Of a DNA stretch of 64,000 nucleotides, positions 20,647-29,506 are shown one piece after another. The notes under the pieces are model-generated. The model was not told where the DNA came from. It did not search any database and worked only from the letters and a program-made list of their open reading frames with translations. The position numbers and the translations under genes were made by a program. Location: assembly GCF_001956045.1 (NCBI RefSeq), contig NZ_MRTH01000034.1, positions 1 through 64,000 on the forward strand, written 5' to 3'. Numbering within the stretch: position 1 is the first letter of the stretch; each line of letters opens with the position of its first letter. The DNA comes from Paenibacillus sp. FSL H7-0331. Lineage in GTDB: Bacteria > Bacillota > Bacilli > Paenibacillales > NBRC-103111.

Positions 20647-21516
20647 ATGGGGAAAAATAAGTATCCACTCTATTTTTCATTTCCTGCGCTCGCTGTTTTC
20701 CTGTTATTTTTTATTACACCAACTATAATCGGATTTTATTATAGCTTTACCGATTGGAACATCAACGCGCCGAACATCAAATTTATCGGCTTGGATAATT
20801 ATAAAGAGCTGATGAAGGAGCCGAGATTGGCAACGGCTTTCTCCAATACGTTGATTTTTGCTGCGGTAGTCACGGTGATGCAGAACGTTATCGGTTTAGG
20901 TCTGGCTTTGATTTTGAATGAGGCTCTGAAGCTGCGCAACTTGCTGAGGATGATATTTTTCCTGCCTTACGTGATCGCGCCTCTTGTTATCGGCTATATT
21001 TTTCGTGCCATTTATCATCCTGAGCATGGTATTGTGAACGTGGTGTTGAAGAGCACGGGGCTTGGGTTCCTCTCGCACGATTGGCTGAATGATCCAAGCT
21101 ACGCTTTGTTTTCCATTATCGTGACCGATCTTTGGCGTGTTGCTGGATTCTCGATGGTTGTTTACTTGGCAGGGCTGCAGTTTATTCCGAAAGATCTGAT
21201 TGAAAGCTCGTCCATTGACGGTGCTAATTATTGGAGACGTTTCCGCAATATCGTATTTCCGCTGCTGGCTCCTGCTTTTACGGTGAATGTACTGCTCTCG
21301 ATGATCGGCTCGATGAAGGTATTCGAAATGGTCATGGTGCTGACCGAGGGTGGGCCCGGTTATACGACGGAAGTGTTCTTCACTTATATACGAGGGATGT
21401 TCAGTACTGGTGAGTTCGGATATGCCACGGCAATCAACATTATGCTGTTCCTGCTGGTAAGTGCTGTAGGAATACCTGTGCTCGCTGTAATGAAGAAAAG
21501 GGAGGTGGAGATGTGA
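20647..21516 (+). CDS. ABC sugar permease 1A (MalF/LplB-like)
   Basis: Protein of 289 residues with six predicted membrane helices; the first is at about 8-31 (LYFSFPALAVFLLFFITPTII). The ATPase-docking loop reads LIESSSIDGANYWRRFRNIVFPLL near residue 185. TGAGGAGGTGAAGAC is the ribosome site. The stop overlaps the GTG start of the next permease (ATGTGA), so the two membrane subunits are translationally coupled and made at a 1:1 ratio. Confidence 0.9.
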   Translation: MGKNKYPLYFSFPALAVFLLFFITPTIIGFYYSFTDWNINAPNIKFIGLDNYKELMKEPRLATAFSNTLIFAAVVTVMQNVIGLGLALILNEALKLRNLLRMIFFLPYVIAPLVIGYIFRAIYHPEHGIVNVVLKSTGLGFLSHDWLNDPSYALFSIIVTDLWRVAGFSMVVYLAGLQFIPKDLIESSSIDGANYWRRFRNIVFPLLAPAFTVNVLLSMIGSMKVFEMVMVLTEGGPGYTTEVFFTYIRGMFSTGEFGYATAINIMLFLLVSAVGIPVLAVMKKREVEM

Positions 21517-22379
21517 TCACAGAACAAGCTGTACAGAGGCAAATGGTCAAAAGCTATAAGCCTAAGCGGCGTCTGGGACTGATTGTGCTTGAATTGGTGG
21601 CGATTGCTTTGGCGCTGCTCATTCTGATCCCTTTTCTGATGATTCTGGTCAATTCGTTTAAGGGTATACGTGAATCCGCCTTGTTCGCCCTATCGCTTCC
21701 TACGGTTTGGCAGTTTGATAATTATAAGGAAGTGTTCAATCAAGGCCATATCATGCGTGGATTTTCCAACAGCTTGTTGATTTCTGGTCTTACCGTGGTG
21801 TGTGTCAATGTATTTGCCTCCATGGCCGCGTTTATTATTCAGCGGAGGGACTCGAAGTTTTTGCGCGGCTCCTTCTATATGTTCATTATGGGTTTAATTG
21901 TGCCAGTGTCGATCATACCGACCATCAAGCTGATGGGGGATCTGCATATTAAAGGAACTTATTTTAGTTTGATTATGTATTACACGGCTGTATTACTGCC
22001 CTTCTCGGTATTTCTGTTGGTCGGATTTATGAAATCGATTCCGCGGGAGCTTGATGAAGCGGCGCTGTTGGAGGGCTGTGGCTATTTCCGACTGTATGCC
22101 CAAATCATTCTGCCGCTGCTGATGACTGTGCTGGTAACGGTTACGATAGTGGTGATGGTCTCGGTATGGAACGATTTCTTCGGACCCTTTTACTTAATGA
22201 CGGACAGTACGAAGTGGACCTTGGTGCTTTCAATATTTAATTTTGTTACGATGTTCAGTACGAATTGGGGTGTTGTGTTCGCCTTTATGGTTATTGTTGT
22301 AGCTCCCATATTGGTCATATACCTGCTGCTGCAAAGATATATTATCGACGGATTAACGGCGGGGTCTATGAAAGGGTAA
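21513..22379 (+). CDS. ABC sugar permease 1B (MalG/LplC-like)
   Basis: Protein of 288 residues. It begins with a basic cytoplasmic tail (KSYKPKRRLG) and has six membrane helices; the EAA loop is LDEAALLEGCGYFRLYAQIILPLL near 185. It ends RYIIDGLTAGSMKG, the usual C-terminus of the subunit. The start codon is GTG inside an ATGTGA overlap with the upstream gene. It completes the translocation pore of importer 1. Confidence 0.9.
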   Translation: MITEQAVQRQMVKSYKPKRRLGLIVLELVAIALALLILIPFLMILVNSFKGIRESALFALSLPTVWQFDNYKEVFNQGHIMRGFSNSLLISGLTVVCVNVFASMAAFIIQRRDSKFLRGSFYMFIMGLIVPVSIIPTIKLMGDLHIKGTYFSLIMYYTAVLLPFSVFLLVGFMKSIPRELDEAALLEGCGYFRLYAQIILPLLMTVLVTVTIVVMVSVWNDFFGPFYLMTDSTKWTLVLSIFNFVTMFSTNWGVVFAFMVIVVAPILVIYLLLQRYIIDGLTAGSMKG

Positions 22380-22419
22380 TCGGATTCAAAATACTTTTAC
22401 TTAGAAAGGAGGTCCAGCC

Positions 22420-24003
22420 ATGTGGAAAGTCGTGATTGTCGACGATGAACGTTGGATCCGTAGAGGGCTGATTCAATCGATTCCATGGGATCAATTTGGA
22501 CTCGAACTTGTAGGAGAGGCGGGAGATGGTCAGGAAGCGTATACGATCGCGCTTGAACAGAAGCCGGACCTTCTGTTCTTGGATATGCGGATGCCAGGCT
22601 TGGATGGTAAAGAGCTGATTGCTATGCTGAATCGCGATATGCCTGAGCTCCTGACCGTTGTGGTCAGCGGATATTCGGACTTTGAATATACGAAGGAGGC
22701 CATTCGTCATAAAGCTTTCGATTATTTATTGAAACCGGTTAAGAAGGAAGAGCTCGCTGCGCTGCTGGAAAAAGCAACTTCTGAATTAGCCAAACGTGAG
22801 AACGAGAAGCGACAATCTTCTCTGGATCATAGGGAGGATTGGCTGCAGCGAATATTGTTTCAAGCGGATGCTGAAGGCGGAAGACCTGATGATCAGGAGC
22901 ACTCACAGCTTCCTAAAGAGTGGACAACAGGTGAATCCTTCGTGCTTGTAGGGCAGCCGGATATATACCGGGAGTGCTCGGAGCAAGCGAAGCTTTTGCA
23001 GCCACTCCGGGAGCAGTTGAATCGAACCCGGCCGTTCCTGTTTGGAGGACGCTGGAACTATGTCGTAACGACGGCTCCTGATGGTTCCAGGGAATTGGTG
23101 ATGATCATCACAGGAGCGCGCTTACAGCAAGAGGAAATCGTGAAGCTCAATCTGTCGCTTCAGACGGTATTGAAGCAGGCGGATCACCATGGCTACAGCT
23201 TTGGTATTAGTGAAAAAAGAACAAATCTTCAGCACCTGAGGGAAGCCTATTTGGAAGCCAAACTTACTTTAAAGAACAAAAGCTTGAGCGCGGCTGGAAC
23301 CATTCTCTTTACAGGGCATGATTCCGTGTCTTCAACAGACCTGTACCCGCAAGAAAAAGAAAACGCTTTTTTACTATCGCTCCATCTGGGCAATAAAGAA
23401 GCAGCCGGACAGGAGTTCGAACAGCTGTTTACTGCATTTAGTAAAGATACGATGACCGTGGATCATATGCAGCGGAGTGCTATTTTACTTATCCACTCTA
23501 TTGAAAAACAGCTGCGAGCCACAGATACAAGACTGCAGGAGGTATGTGGCAAAAATCCACTGATGTACACGGAAATCATTCAGCACCGCAATGATGCAGC
23601 TTCGGTCAAGTCGATTTTTGACAATGAAATCCTTCCTCATGTGCTGACTTATTATTCACGCTCGGGTGAGAAGCAGGGGGAGAAGGTGGTTCGGGAGGTG
23701 CAAAAATTAATTGAATCCCATTATGACCAGCCGCTTTCACTGCATCAGATAGCCACTAGTCACTACATGAATACCGATTACTTAAGCCGTTTGTTCAAAA
23801 AAACGACCGGTCACAACTTTGTTGATTATTTGATGGATATCCGGATTAACAAATCCAAGGAGCTTATGAAGCTATCGAAATATAAAAATTACGAGATCGC
23901 ACAAATGGTTGGCTACGAGGATTATCGCTATTTCAGTCAAATTTTCAAGAAAAAAACCGGGATGACGATTGGCGACTACCGAATTTTAGCCGAAATTAAT
24001 TAA
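22420..24003 (+). CDS. YesN-type AraC-family response regulator
   Basis: Protein of 527 residues. The receiver domain has Asp8-Asp9, the phospho-acceptor Asp55 (LLFLDMRMPG) and Lys105 (LLKPV). A long central linker of about 300 residues follows, and the C-terminal pair of AraC helix-turn-helices starts near 430 (QPLSLHQIATSHYMNTDYLSRLFKK) and ends GMTIGDYRIL. AAAGGAGGTCCAGCC precedes the ATG. It is the expected partner of the sensor kinase at 17149 and the activator of importer 1 and probably of the downstream glycosidase and RubisCO-like cassette, which starts 19 nt after its stop codon. Confidence 0.93.
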   Translation: MWKVVIVDDERWIRRGLIQSIPWDQFGLELVGEAGDGQEAYTIALEQKPDLLFLDMRMPGLDGKELIAMLNRDMPELLTVVVSGYSDFEYTKEAIRHKAFDYLLKPVKKEELAALLEKATSELAKRENEKRQSSLDHREDWLQRILFQADAEGGRPDDQEHSQLPKEWTTGESFVLVGQPDIYRECSEQAKLLQPLREQLNRTRPFLFGGRWNYVVTTAPDGSRELVMIITGARLQQEEIVKLNLSLQTVLKQADHHGYSFGISEKRTNLQHLREAYLEAKLTLKNKSLSAAGTILFTGHDSVSSTDLYPQEKENAFLLSLHLGNKEAAGQEFEQLFTAFSKDTMTVDHMQRSAILLIHSIEKQLRATDTRLQEVCGKNPLMYTEIIQHRNDAASVKSIFDNEILPHVLTYYSRSGEKQGEKVVREVQKLIESHYDQPLSLHQIATSHYMNTDYLSRLFKKTTGHNFVDYLMDIRINKSKELMKLSKYKNYEIAQMVGYEDYRYFSQIFKKKTGMTIGDYRILAEIN

Positions 24004-24022
24004 AGACAGGGAGAGAACAACT

Positions 24023-25783
24023 GTGGACACTTTTAAAAACGATAATCTAAACAGGGATGATCATAAACGATGGATCCCGGATACGCTTATGCTGGAGGAA
24101 CGTGCGCGAGCTGCCATTAATGCGATGGTAGGCATGGCCGATAGCGATCATAATTACATTCCCTTTTTCGGAGCGGATTTGATGAATAAACCGTCAAAAA
24201 TGTCGCATGGAGATTGGGATTACGGTTCCTCACATGGCAGAATGATTGACGGACTGATCCTTGCTCGCCATATGTCAGGTGAAACCTTCGGTGCAGAGGT
24301 GGAGGCGCGTTATCGGGCCAATCTCCTATCTTTCTTCAAGGAAGACGGGATGAGCTATCGCCAAATCAATCCGACCCGAAATTGGGAGCCGAACGCCAAT
24401 CTGATCGATCAACGCGCAGTTATTTTATCGTTGACGACCTGGTTTATGGAAACAGGCGATGTGGCGGTTAAGGAAGCGGCGGATCGACACGTAGCTGCAT
24501 TAAAGCGGATTGCGATCAAGGAGCGTGATGTCTGGTACTACCCCGCCTCAGAGTATAAAGAAACCGGTTGGCCTTCTGCCAACGGTATCCAGCTGCGGCT
24601 GGCGCCGGATCCTGCTGCCTTTTGCGGACGGCTGGTGATGCCGCTCTTAAAATATCACGAGCTGACGGGCAATCAGGATGCATTTGATTTGTGTCAATTT
24701 TTTACAGCTCTTATTATCGAGCGGAGCGGTGTCTTCAATCAGGATGGCAGCTTTAACGATTCACTCGCCTATCGCAGCGGTCATTTTCACACACGTATCG
24801 GTACTTTGGATGCGATAGCGCGGTTTGGCGCTTTTACCGGAGATGCGGCAATGATCAGCTGGGTGAAAAAGTGCTACGATTGGGCGCTGACCAAATCCAC
24901 AGCCTTTGGCTGGACGCCAGGAGATTTGCATGAGCAAGCCTACGAGCACGAAACGTGCTCATTGGTCGATTTGATCGCTACCGGAATTACGCTGGCGAAG
25001 AGCGGTTATGTGGAGTATTGGGGTGTGGTCGAGAGATTCCTGCGCAACCATTTGGCGGAATCGCAGTTATTGGATCTGGATTGGGTAGAGGATTCTGATG
25101 ATCAATCCAACGATATTCATGCTCATACCACTTATTTCCAAGTAGGTAAACGTACCAGAGGAGCTTTCGCCGGATATTCGGCACCCAATGATTTTGTCTG
25201 TGATGTGAATGAGGGCCGGGGACATACAAGTGATTTGCAAATATGCTGCCTCGGATCGGGTACACGGGGGCTATTCATGGGCTGGAGCAACAGCGTGACG
25301 GAGAAGAATGGGACGGTCAGCATCAATTTCCTGTTGAACCGGGGTTCCAAATGGCTCGATGTCAGCAGTTACCTGCCGCATGAGGGTAAAGTCGTCATTG
25401 ATGTTCATATGGATATCCCACGGCTATTGATTCGGATTCCGGAATGGGCCGGTTTTACGAAAATTCGGTTTACCCGCAGCCTTGATGGTGTTGAAACGGA
25501 AGGTAAAGGCAATGAGGAGAGCAGATGGGTGAACAAGCATTTCCTGGTTCTCGGACCCGCTGCGGCTGGAGAGACCATCACGGTAACGTTCCCGCTCAGT
25601 TATCGCCGTACGCTCGAAAATGCAGTCGGACAAACGTTCGAGACGCAGTGGCGCGGCGATGATGTCGTCGGTATTACACCGCAAGGAACGAAGAAGCCAT
25701 TGTACAGCGGGCGTAAGGTATATAATGAAGCGCCTATGCGCGAGGGTGACTACCGTCGGCTGGATAACGAATTTGTGTGGTAA
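24023..25783 (+). CDS. GH127-like six-hairpin glycosidase (putative)
   Basis: Protein of 586 residues without signal peptide. The sequence has the helical-hairpin barrel look of GH127/GH146-type enzymes, with HETCSLVDLIATGITLAKSG (the usual ETCA-like active-site Glu/Cys motif) and SDLQICCLGSGTRGLF near residue 405, which resembles the CCPPN...R motif that carries the Cys nucleophile of beta-L-arabinofuranosidases. The overall match is weak and a family with a different specificity is possible. GTG 24023 is the start. It lies 19 nt after the response regulator gene and 42 nt before the racemase-like gene, so it is in the same transcription unit. A role in trimming arabinose or another furanose from imported oligosaccharide is inferred. 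Confidence 0.6.
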   Translation: MDTFKNDNLNRDDHKRWIPDTLMLEERARAAINAMVGMADSDHNYIPFFGADLMNKPSKMSHGDWDYGSSHGRMIDGLILARHMSGETFGAEVEARYRANLLSFFKEDGMSYRQINPTRNWEPNANLIDQRAVILSLTTWFMETGDVAVKEAADRHVAALKRIAIKERDVWYYPASEYKETGWPSANGIQLRLAPDPAAFCGRLVMPLLKYHELTGNQDAFDLCQFFTALIIERSGVFNQDGSFNDSLAYRSGHFHTRIGTLDAIARFGAFTGDAAMISWVKKCYDWALTKSTAFGWTPGDLHEQAYEHETCSLVDLIATGITLAKSGYVEYWGVVERFLRNHLAESQLLDLDWVEDSDDQSNDIHAHTTYFQVGKRTRGAFAGYSAPNDFVCDVNEGRGHTSDLQICCLGSGTRGLFMGWSNSVTEKNGTVSINFLLNRGSKWLDVSSYLPHEGKVVIDVHMDIPRLLIRIPEWAGFTKIRFTRSLDGVETEGKGNEESRWVNKHFLVLGPAAAGETITVTFPLSYRRTLENAVGQTFETQWRGDDVVGITPQGTKKPLYSGRKVYNEAPMREGDYRRLDNEFVW

Positions 25784-25825
25784 CCCTTAATGTAAAAAAA
25801 TAACCTGTTCTGGAGGCATATCGAG

Positions 25826-26506
25826 ATGAAAACCGTAGTAGCTGTATATACCGGTCAAGGGCTGGCCGATCCGCTGAAGGCGGTATTTAAAGAGCTTCTG
25901 CCGGACGTTCGGCTAGTTAATATCATCGACGACAGTCTGATCGGTGATGTGGTGAAGGCAGGCCATGTACCAACAGGCGTAGCGCGAAGATTGGTGCAAT
26001 ATTTTCATCATGGGGAAGAGATGGGAGCGGATGTTATTCTGAATACTTGCTCCTCTGTAGGTGAAGTAGCCGATGATGCTCGACGTTTGATTGGTGTGCC
26101 AATTGTGAAGATTGATGAGTCGATGGCGGCCAAAGCAGCTCTCAGTTACGAGCGTATTGGGGTATTGGCCACACTGCCGTCGACCTTGGAGCCGACAATG
26201 CGGTTGATTCGCAAGCAAGCGGACCTGGCAGGTAAACAGGTTACATTGGTTAATGGACTAGCCGACGGTGCATTCGATGCGCTGGTTGATGGACGTCCCG
26301 AGGAGCATGACAGGATTTTGCTGGAAACGGCCAAGCGGATCGCGGCTGAAGCGGACGTTCTTGTGCTGGCACAGGGCTCAATGGCTAGAATGGAGAGGAC
26401 ACTTGCCGAAGTGACCGGTAAGCCCGTTTTGTCTTCGCCGCGAATGGGTGTTGAAGCAGTAAAAGCTATACTGGCAGCAGCTGAAGCAGCCGAACCTACT
26501 GCATAG
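25826..26506 (+). CDS. Asp/Glu/hydantoin racemase superfamily protein
   Basis: Protein of 226 residues. VILNTCSSVGEVAD near residue 75 carries the first catalytic-type Cys of this two-domain fold. The second half has VLVLAQGSMARME where racemases normally have the second Cys, so only one of the two thiols is present. Superfamily members with a single Cys include decarboxylases and other lyases or isomerases, and some act without racemising. TGGAGGCATATCGAG precedes ATG 25826. The gene sits directly upstream of the RubisCO-like gene (25 nt) in the same cassette. I cannot name the reaction; an isomerisation or epimerisation of a sugar-acid intermediate would fit the context. Confidence 0.75.
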   Translation: MKTVVAVYTGQGLADPLKAVFKELLPDVRLVNIIDDSLIGDVVKAGHVPTGVARRLVQYFHHGEEMGADVILNTCSSVGEVADDARRLIGVPIVKIDESMAAKAALSYERIGVLATLPSTLEPTMRLIRKQADLAGKQVTLVNGLADGAFDALVDGRPEEHDRILLETAKRIAAEADVLVLAQGSMARMERTLAEVTGKPVLSSPRMGVEAVKAILAAAEAAEPTA

Positions 26507-26531
26507 AGATTTGAGTATTGGAGGTGCACCA

Positions 26532-27791
26532 TTGAATCAAGAACGAGTGATAGCCACATATTTGGTAGAAACCCCTTATTCGTTGGAGCGCGCTGCGGCG
26601 ACTATTGCGGGAGAGCAATCCACTGGCACCTTTACAGCGGTACCAGGAGAGACAGATGAGTTGAAGGCGCGATATGGAGCGACGGTAGAGCGGATCGAAG
26701 CGTTGGAGGAGGTGGATATGCCTTCTTTACCTGGAGCGAAAATTCCTGTTCAGCATGACGGGCGATTTCGCCGCGGCATCATTACCGTATCGTTTCCGCT
26801 CCATAACTTTGGCCCATCCATTCCGAACCTGCTGTCCGCTGTAGCAGGGAATTTATATGAGCTTCAAGAGCTGTCGGGTCTTCGACTGATGGATCTTGAG
26901 CTGCCGGAGGCATTCACGTCACGTTATCCAGGTCCTAAATTCGGTATTGCAGGAACACGAAGGCTGACAGGTGTCTATGACCGACCTATTCTTGGGACGA
27001 TTGTAAAACCGAGCATAGGTTTAACCACCGAACAGCTGTCCATCTTGGTCGGCAAGATGGCAGAAGCGGGAATGGATTTTATCAAGGATGATGAATTAAA
27101 TGCCAATCCCCCTTTCGCTCCCATAGAGCATAAGGTAAAGGCAGTCATGGAAGCAGTGGAGCGTGCAGCGGATGTCACGGGAAAGAAGCTGATGTATGCC
27201 TTCAATATTACGGGTGATTATGATGAGCTGCGTCGCAATCATGATCTTGTCGTGAAGGCAGGAGGCAACTGTGTGATGGTCAGTATACTTAGTGTAGGGC
27301 TCTCTGGTCTTGCTGCCCTGAACAGCTATAGCGAGGTTCCCATACATGGTCACCGTAACCAGTGGGGGATGCTGACGCGCTGCCCGTTATTGGGTATTGA
27401 ATTCACGGCCTACCAAAAGCTGTGCCGACTTGCCGGTGCGGATCACCTGCATGTTAATGGTTTAAACAGTAAGTTTTATGAAAGCAACGAATCGGTTACT
27501 CGTTCCATTCATGCTTGTACAACCCCAATTCTTGGCGGGTACACAACGATGCCAGTAGTCTCATCCATGCAATGGGCGGGAACGGCTCCTGTAACCTACA
27601 GTGCTGTGGGTTCAGTTGATGTGATGCATCTGGCTGGTGGGGGAATGCTGGCCCACCCCGACGGTCCAGCAGCCGGTTTTGAAAGTATGAAGCTGGGCTG
27701 GGAGGCGGCTGTACAGGGGATTCCACTTGAATTGTATGCTCAGCAGCATCCAGCCCTGCAGCATGCAATTGATAAGTATGGGAAAGGTTGA
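26532..27791 (+). CDS. RubisCO-like protein (form IV type, not MtnW)
   Basis: Protein of 419 residues, typical of the RubisCO large-subunit superfamily. Active-site equivalents are visible: Lys159 in TIVKPSIGLT (RubisCO K175), the carbamate/metal motif K185-D-D-E188 in MDFIKDDELN (K201, D203, E204), His272/274 in PIHGHRNQWGM (H294 region), Lys314 in GLNSKFYESN (loop 6, K334), Ser344/345 (S379) and GGG at 369-371 (G403-404). K177 of RubisCO is replaced by Ser161, so CO2 fixation is unlikely. It keeps the loop-6 Lys and lacks MtnW-like text. Proteins of this subgroup next to a DUF1537 kinase include 3-oxo-isoapionate-4-phosphate decarboxylase (OiaX) and transcarboxylase (OiaT) of D-apionate catabolism. 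TTG 26532 is the start, with GGAGGTG 5 nt upstream. Confidence 0.88.
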   Translation: MNQERVIATYLVETPYSLERAAATIAGEQSTGTFTAVPGETDELKARYGATVERIEALEEVDMPSLPGAKIPVQHDGRFRRGIITVSFPLHNFGPSIPNLLSAVAGNLYELQELSGLRLMDLELPEAFTSRYPGPKFGIAGTRRLTGVYDRPILGTIVKPSIGLTTEQLSILVGKMAEAGMDFIKDDELNANPPFAPIEHKVKAVMEAVERAADVTGKKLMYAFNITGDYDELRRNHDLVVKAGGNCVMVSILSVGLSGLAALNSYSEVPIHGHRNQWGMLTRCPLLGIEFTAYQKLCRLAGADHLHVNGLNSKFYESNESVTRSIHACTTPILGGYTTMPVVSSMQWAGTAPVTYSAVGSVDVMHLAGGGMLAHPDGPAAGFESMKLGWEAAVQGIPLELYAQQHPALQHAIDKYGKG

Positions 27792-27797
27792 CCTGAG

Positions 27798-29270
27798 ATG
27801 CAGACAAATCCTAATGAACGTAAAGTGGGTCAAGCTCAGTCTGAGTGCTTGAATATACAATCAACAATGGATGTGGAACCAATCCTATCTCGCTCACAGG
27901 TCAAGCGTTTGCTCTGCTACTATGGAGACGATTTTACAGGATCAACAGATGTTCTTGAGTCTTTGTTTCAGACGGGTCTCAGAACGGTATTGTTCCTGGA
28001 ACCCCCTACAGAAACTATGCTGAGTGAACAGTTTCGGAACGTACAATGCTTTGGAGTAGCCGGTGTAGGGAGATCGCTATCGCCTGAAGCGATGGACCGC
28101 GAGCTGCGTCCGCTGCTGGAGACGCTTAAAAGCGCGGGAGCTGCTGTCACTCACTATAAAATCTGTTCCACCTTCGATTCATCACCCGATACAGGAAGTA
28201 TCGGTAAGGCAGCAGAAATAGGTAAGGATGTGTTCCGCAGTCGTTATATACCTCTACTCGCGGGTGTTCCTTATTTGCACAGGTACACGATATTTGGCAA
28301 TCATTTTGCGGCAGCTGGAGATACCGTACACAGACTGGACCGTCATCCTACGATGTCACAGCATCCTGTGACACCGATGGCAGAGGCTGATCTAAGGAAG
28401 CATTTATCAAAGCAGACCCTGCTAAAAACCTCGCTGTTTGACCTAATGGCCTTGGACGGAATCTATGAAAAGGTGGAACAAAGGCTGCATAACCTGGTTC
28501 ACGATGAACAGCCGGATCTTGTTCTCTTTGATGTGCTGGATGAGTCAAGGCTGGAGACAGCAGGCCGATTAATCTGGGCTGAAGCGGCCAAAGCAGATGA
28601 CGGATTATTCGTAATCGGTTCCTCAGGTGTCGAATACGCACTTGGCGCCTGCTGGCAGGCAGATGGGCTCATTGCTGCATCGATTGGAAAACATGAAGCT
28701 GCTGGAAAAGTTGAACAGCTGCTGGTCGTATCAGGCAGCTGTTCACCTGTAACTGAGAAACAGATCCGTTTGGCTATGGAAGCGGGCTTTGTCGGCATAC
28801 AGGTTCCGGTTCATGATCTGATCCAGCCAGATCGGGCAGCAGCAGCACTTGCAAAGCTGGAACATGAAGCTCATAAGGCGATAACAGATAGGAAAAGCGT
28901 AATCTTGTATACCGCTGCAGGTCCGACTGATGACAGTATCGCTATGATCCGTGAAGCGCTTATGAAGCAGGGGTTAAAAGCTGAGGACAGTGGCCGTATA
29001 TTAGGAAGTGCACTTGGTGTACTAACCCGCAGGCTGGCTGCCGAGCTTGGGCTTTCCCGAATCCTGATTGCAGGTGGGGATACCTCCGGTTATATTACTC
29101 GTGAGCTTGGTATCTATGCATTGGAATGCAAGGCAGTGCTTGATCCGGGAGCTCCATTATGTATAGCTTATTCCCATGATCCACAGTTTGACGGATTGGA
29201 GCTGGTGCTTAAAGGAGGCCAGGTCGGTGGTGAGCATTTCTTTGAGAAGGTCAGGCAAGGAAGCAGTTAA
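27798..29270 (+). CDS. Four-carbon acid sugar kinase family (DUF1537) protein
   Basis: Protein of 490 residues. The N-terminal domain has LLCYYGDDFTGSTDVLESL, the family's substrate motif, and the C-terminal nucleotide-binding domain has LIAGGDTSGYITRELGI and VLDPGAPLC. The family phosphorylates acid sugars such as D-threonate, 3-oxo-tetronate or 3-oxo-isoapionate. The start is 6 nt after the RubisCO-like gene, so the two are coupled. Pairing of this kinase with a RubisCO-like protein is the hallmark of the 3-oxo-isoapionate branch of D-apionate breakdown (kinase OiaK then RLP OiaX/OiaT). An N-terminal stretch of about 30 residues before LLCYYGDDF may mean that translation starts later. Substrate remains inferred. 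Confidence 0.85.
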   Translation: MQTNPNERKVGQAQSECLNIQSTMDVEPILSRSQVKRLLCYYGDDFTGSTDVLESLFQTGLRTVLFLEPPTETMLSEQFRNVQCFGVAGVGRSLSPEAMDRELRPLLETLKSAGAAVTHYKICSTFDSSPDTGSIGKAAEIGKDVFRSRYIPLLAGVPYLHRYTIFGNHFAAAGDTVHRLDRHPTMSQHPVTPMAEADLRKHLSKQTLLKTSLFDLMALDGIYEKVEQRLHNLVHDEQPDLVLFDVLDESRLETAGRLIWAEAAKADDGLFVIGSSGVEYALGACWQADGLIAASIGKHEAAGKVEQLLVVSGSCSPVTEKQIRLAMEAGFVGIQVPVHDLIQPDRAAAALAKLEHEAHKAITDRKSVILYTAAGPTDDSIAMIREALMKQGLKAEDSGRILGSALGVLTRRLAAELGLSRILIAGGDTSGYITRELGIYALECKAVLDPGAPLCIAYSHDPQFDGLELVLKGGQVGGEHFFEKVRQGSS

Positions 29271-29302
29271 GAAGTAAGCAGCAACATAAGCGAATCCCAG
29301 AG

Positions 29303-29327
29303 AGCTCCCGTGTATCGGGGGCTTTTT
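29303..29327 (+). terminator. Terminator after kinase gene
   Basis: AGCTCCCG (29303-29310), loop TGTAT, CGGGGGCT (29316-29323, one G-T pair) and a run of five T. It ends the cassette of GH127-like, racemase-like, RubisCO-like and kinase genes. Confidence 0.8.
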
Positions 29328-29410
29328 CATGCTTAAAAGTCTCATTAACATGCTTCAGTCCACTACTGGGGCATGTTTAGTTTCCTTGGATTTGCTCGAA
29401 TTTAAGCAAT

Positions 29411-29440
29411 TGTGGTATCACCTTAAAATTTTTGTATATA
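29411..29440 (+). promoter_or_regulatory. Shared regulatory element, copy 1
   Basis: GTGGTATCACCTTAAA followed by a T-rich stretch and TTTTGTATA. It matches 24 of 30 positions with the element at 36661-36690; the cores end 84 and 81 nt before the respective start codons. Probably the target of the YesN-type regulator encoded at 34997 or a promoter block common to both operons. Confidence 0.55.
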
Positions 29441-29506
29441 TTCACCCGACCCTCAGATTTACAATAAAAGTAAGCCAAATATTTGTACAGTAGGGGGAAG
29501 AATAAC

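Noticed and set aside
26532..27791. True CO2-fixing RubisCO or MtnW
   Set aside because: The second Lys of the KPK motif is Ser and the text around it differs from MtnW; the neighbours are a kinase and a racemase-like protein, with no phosphoribulokinase or methionine-salvage genes.
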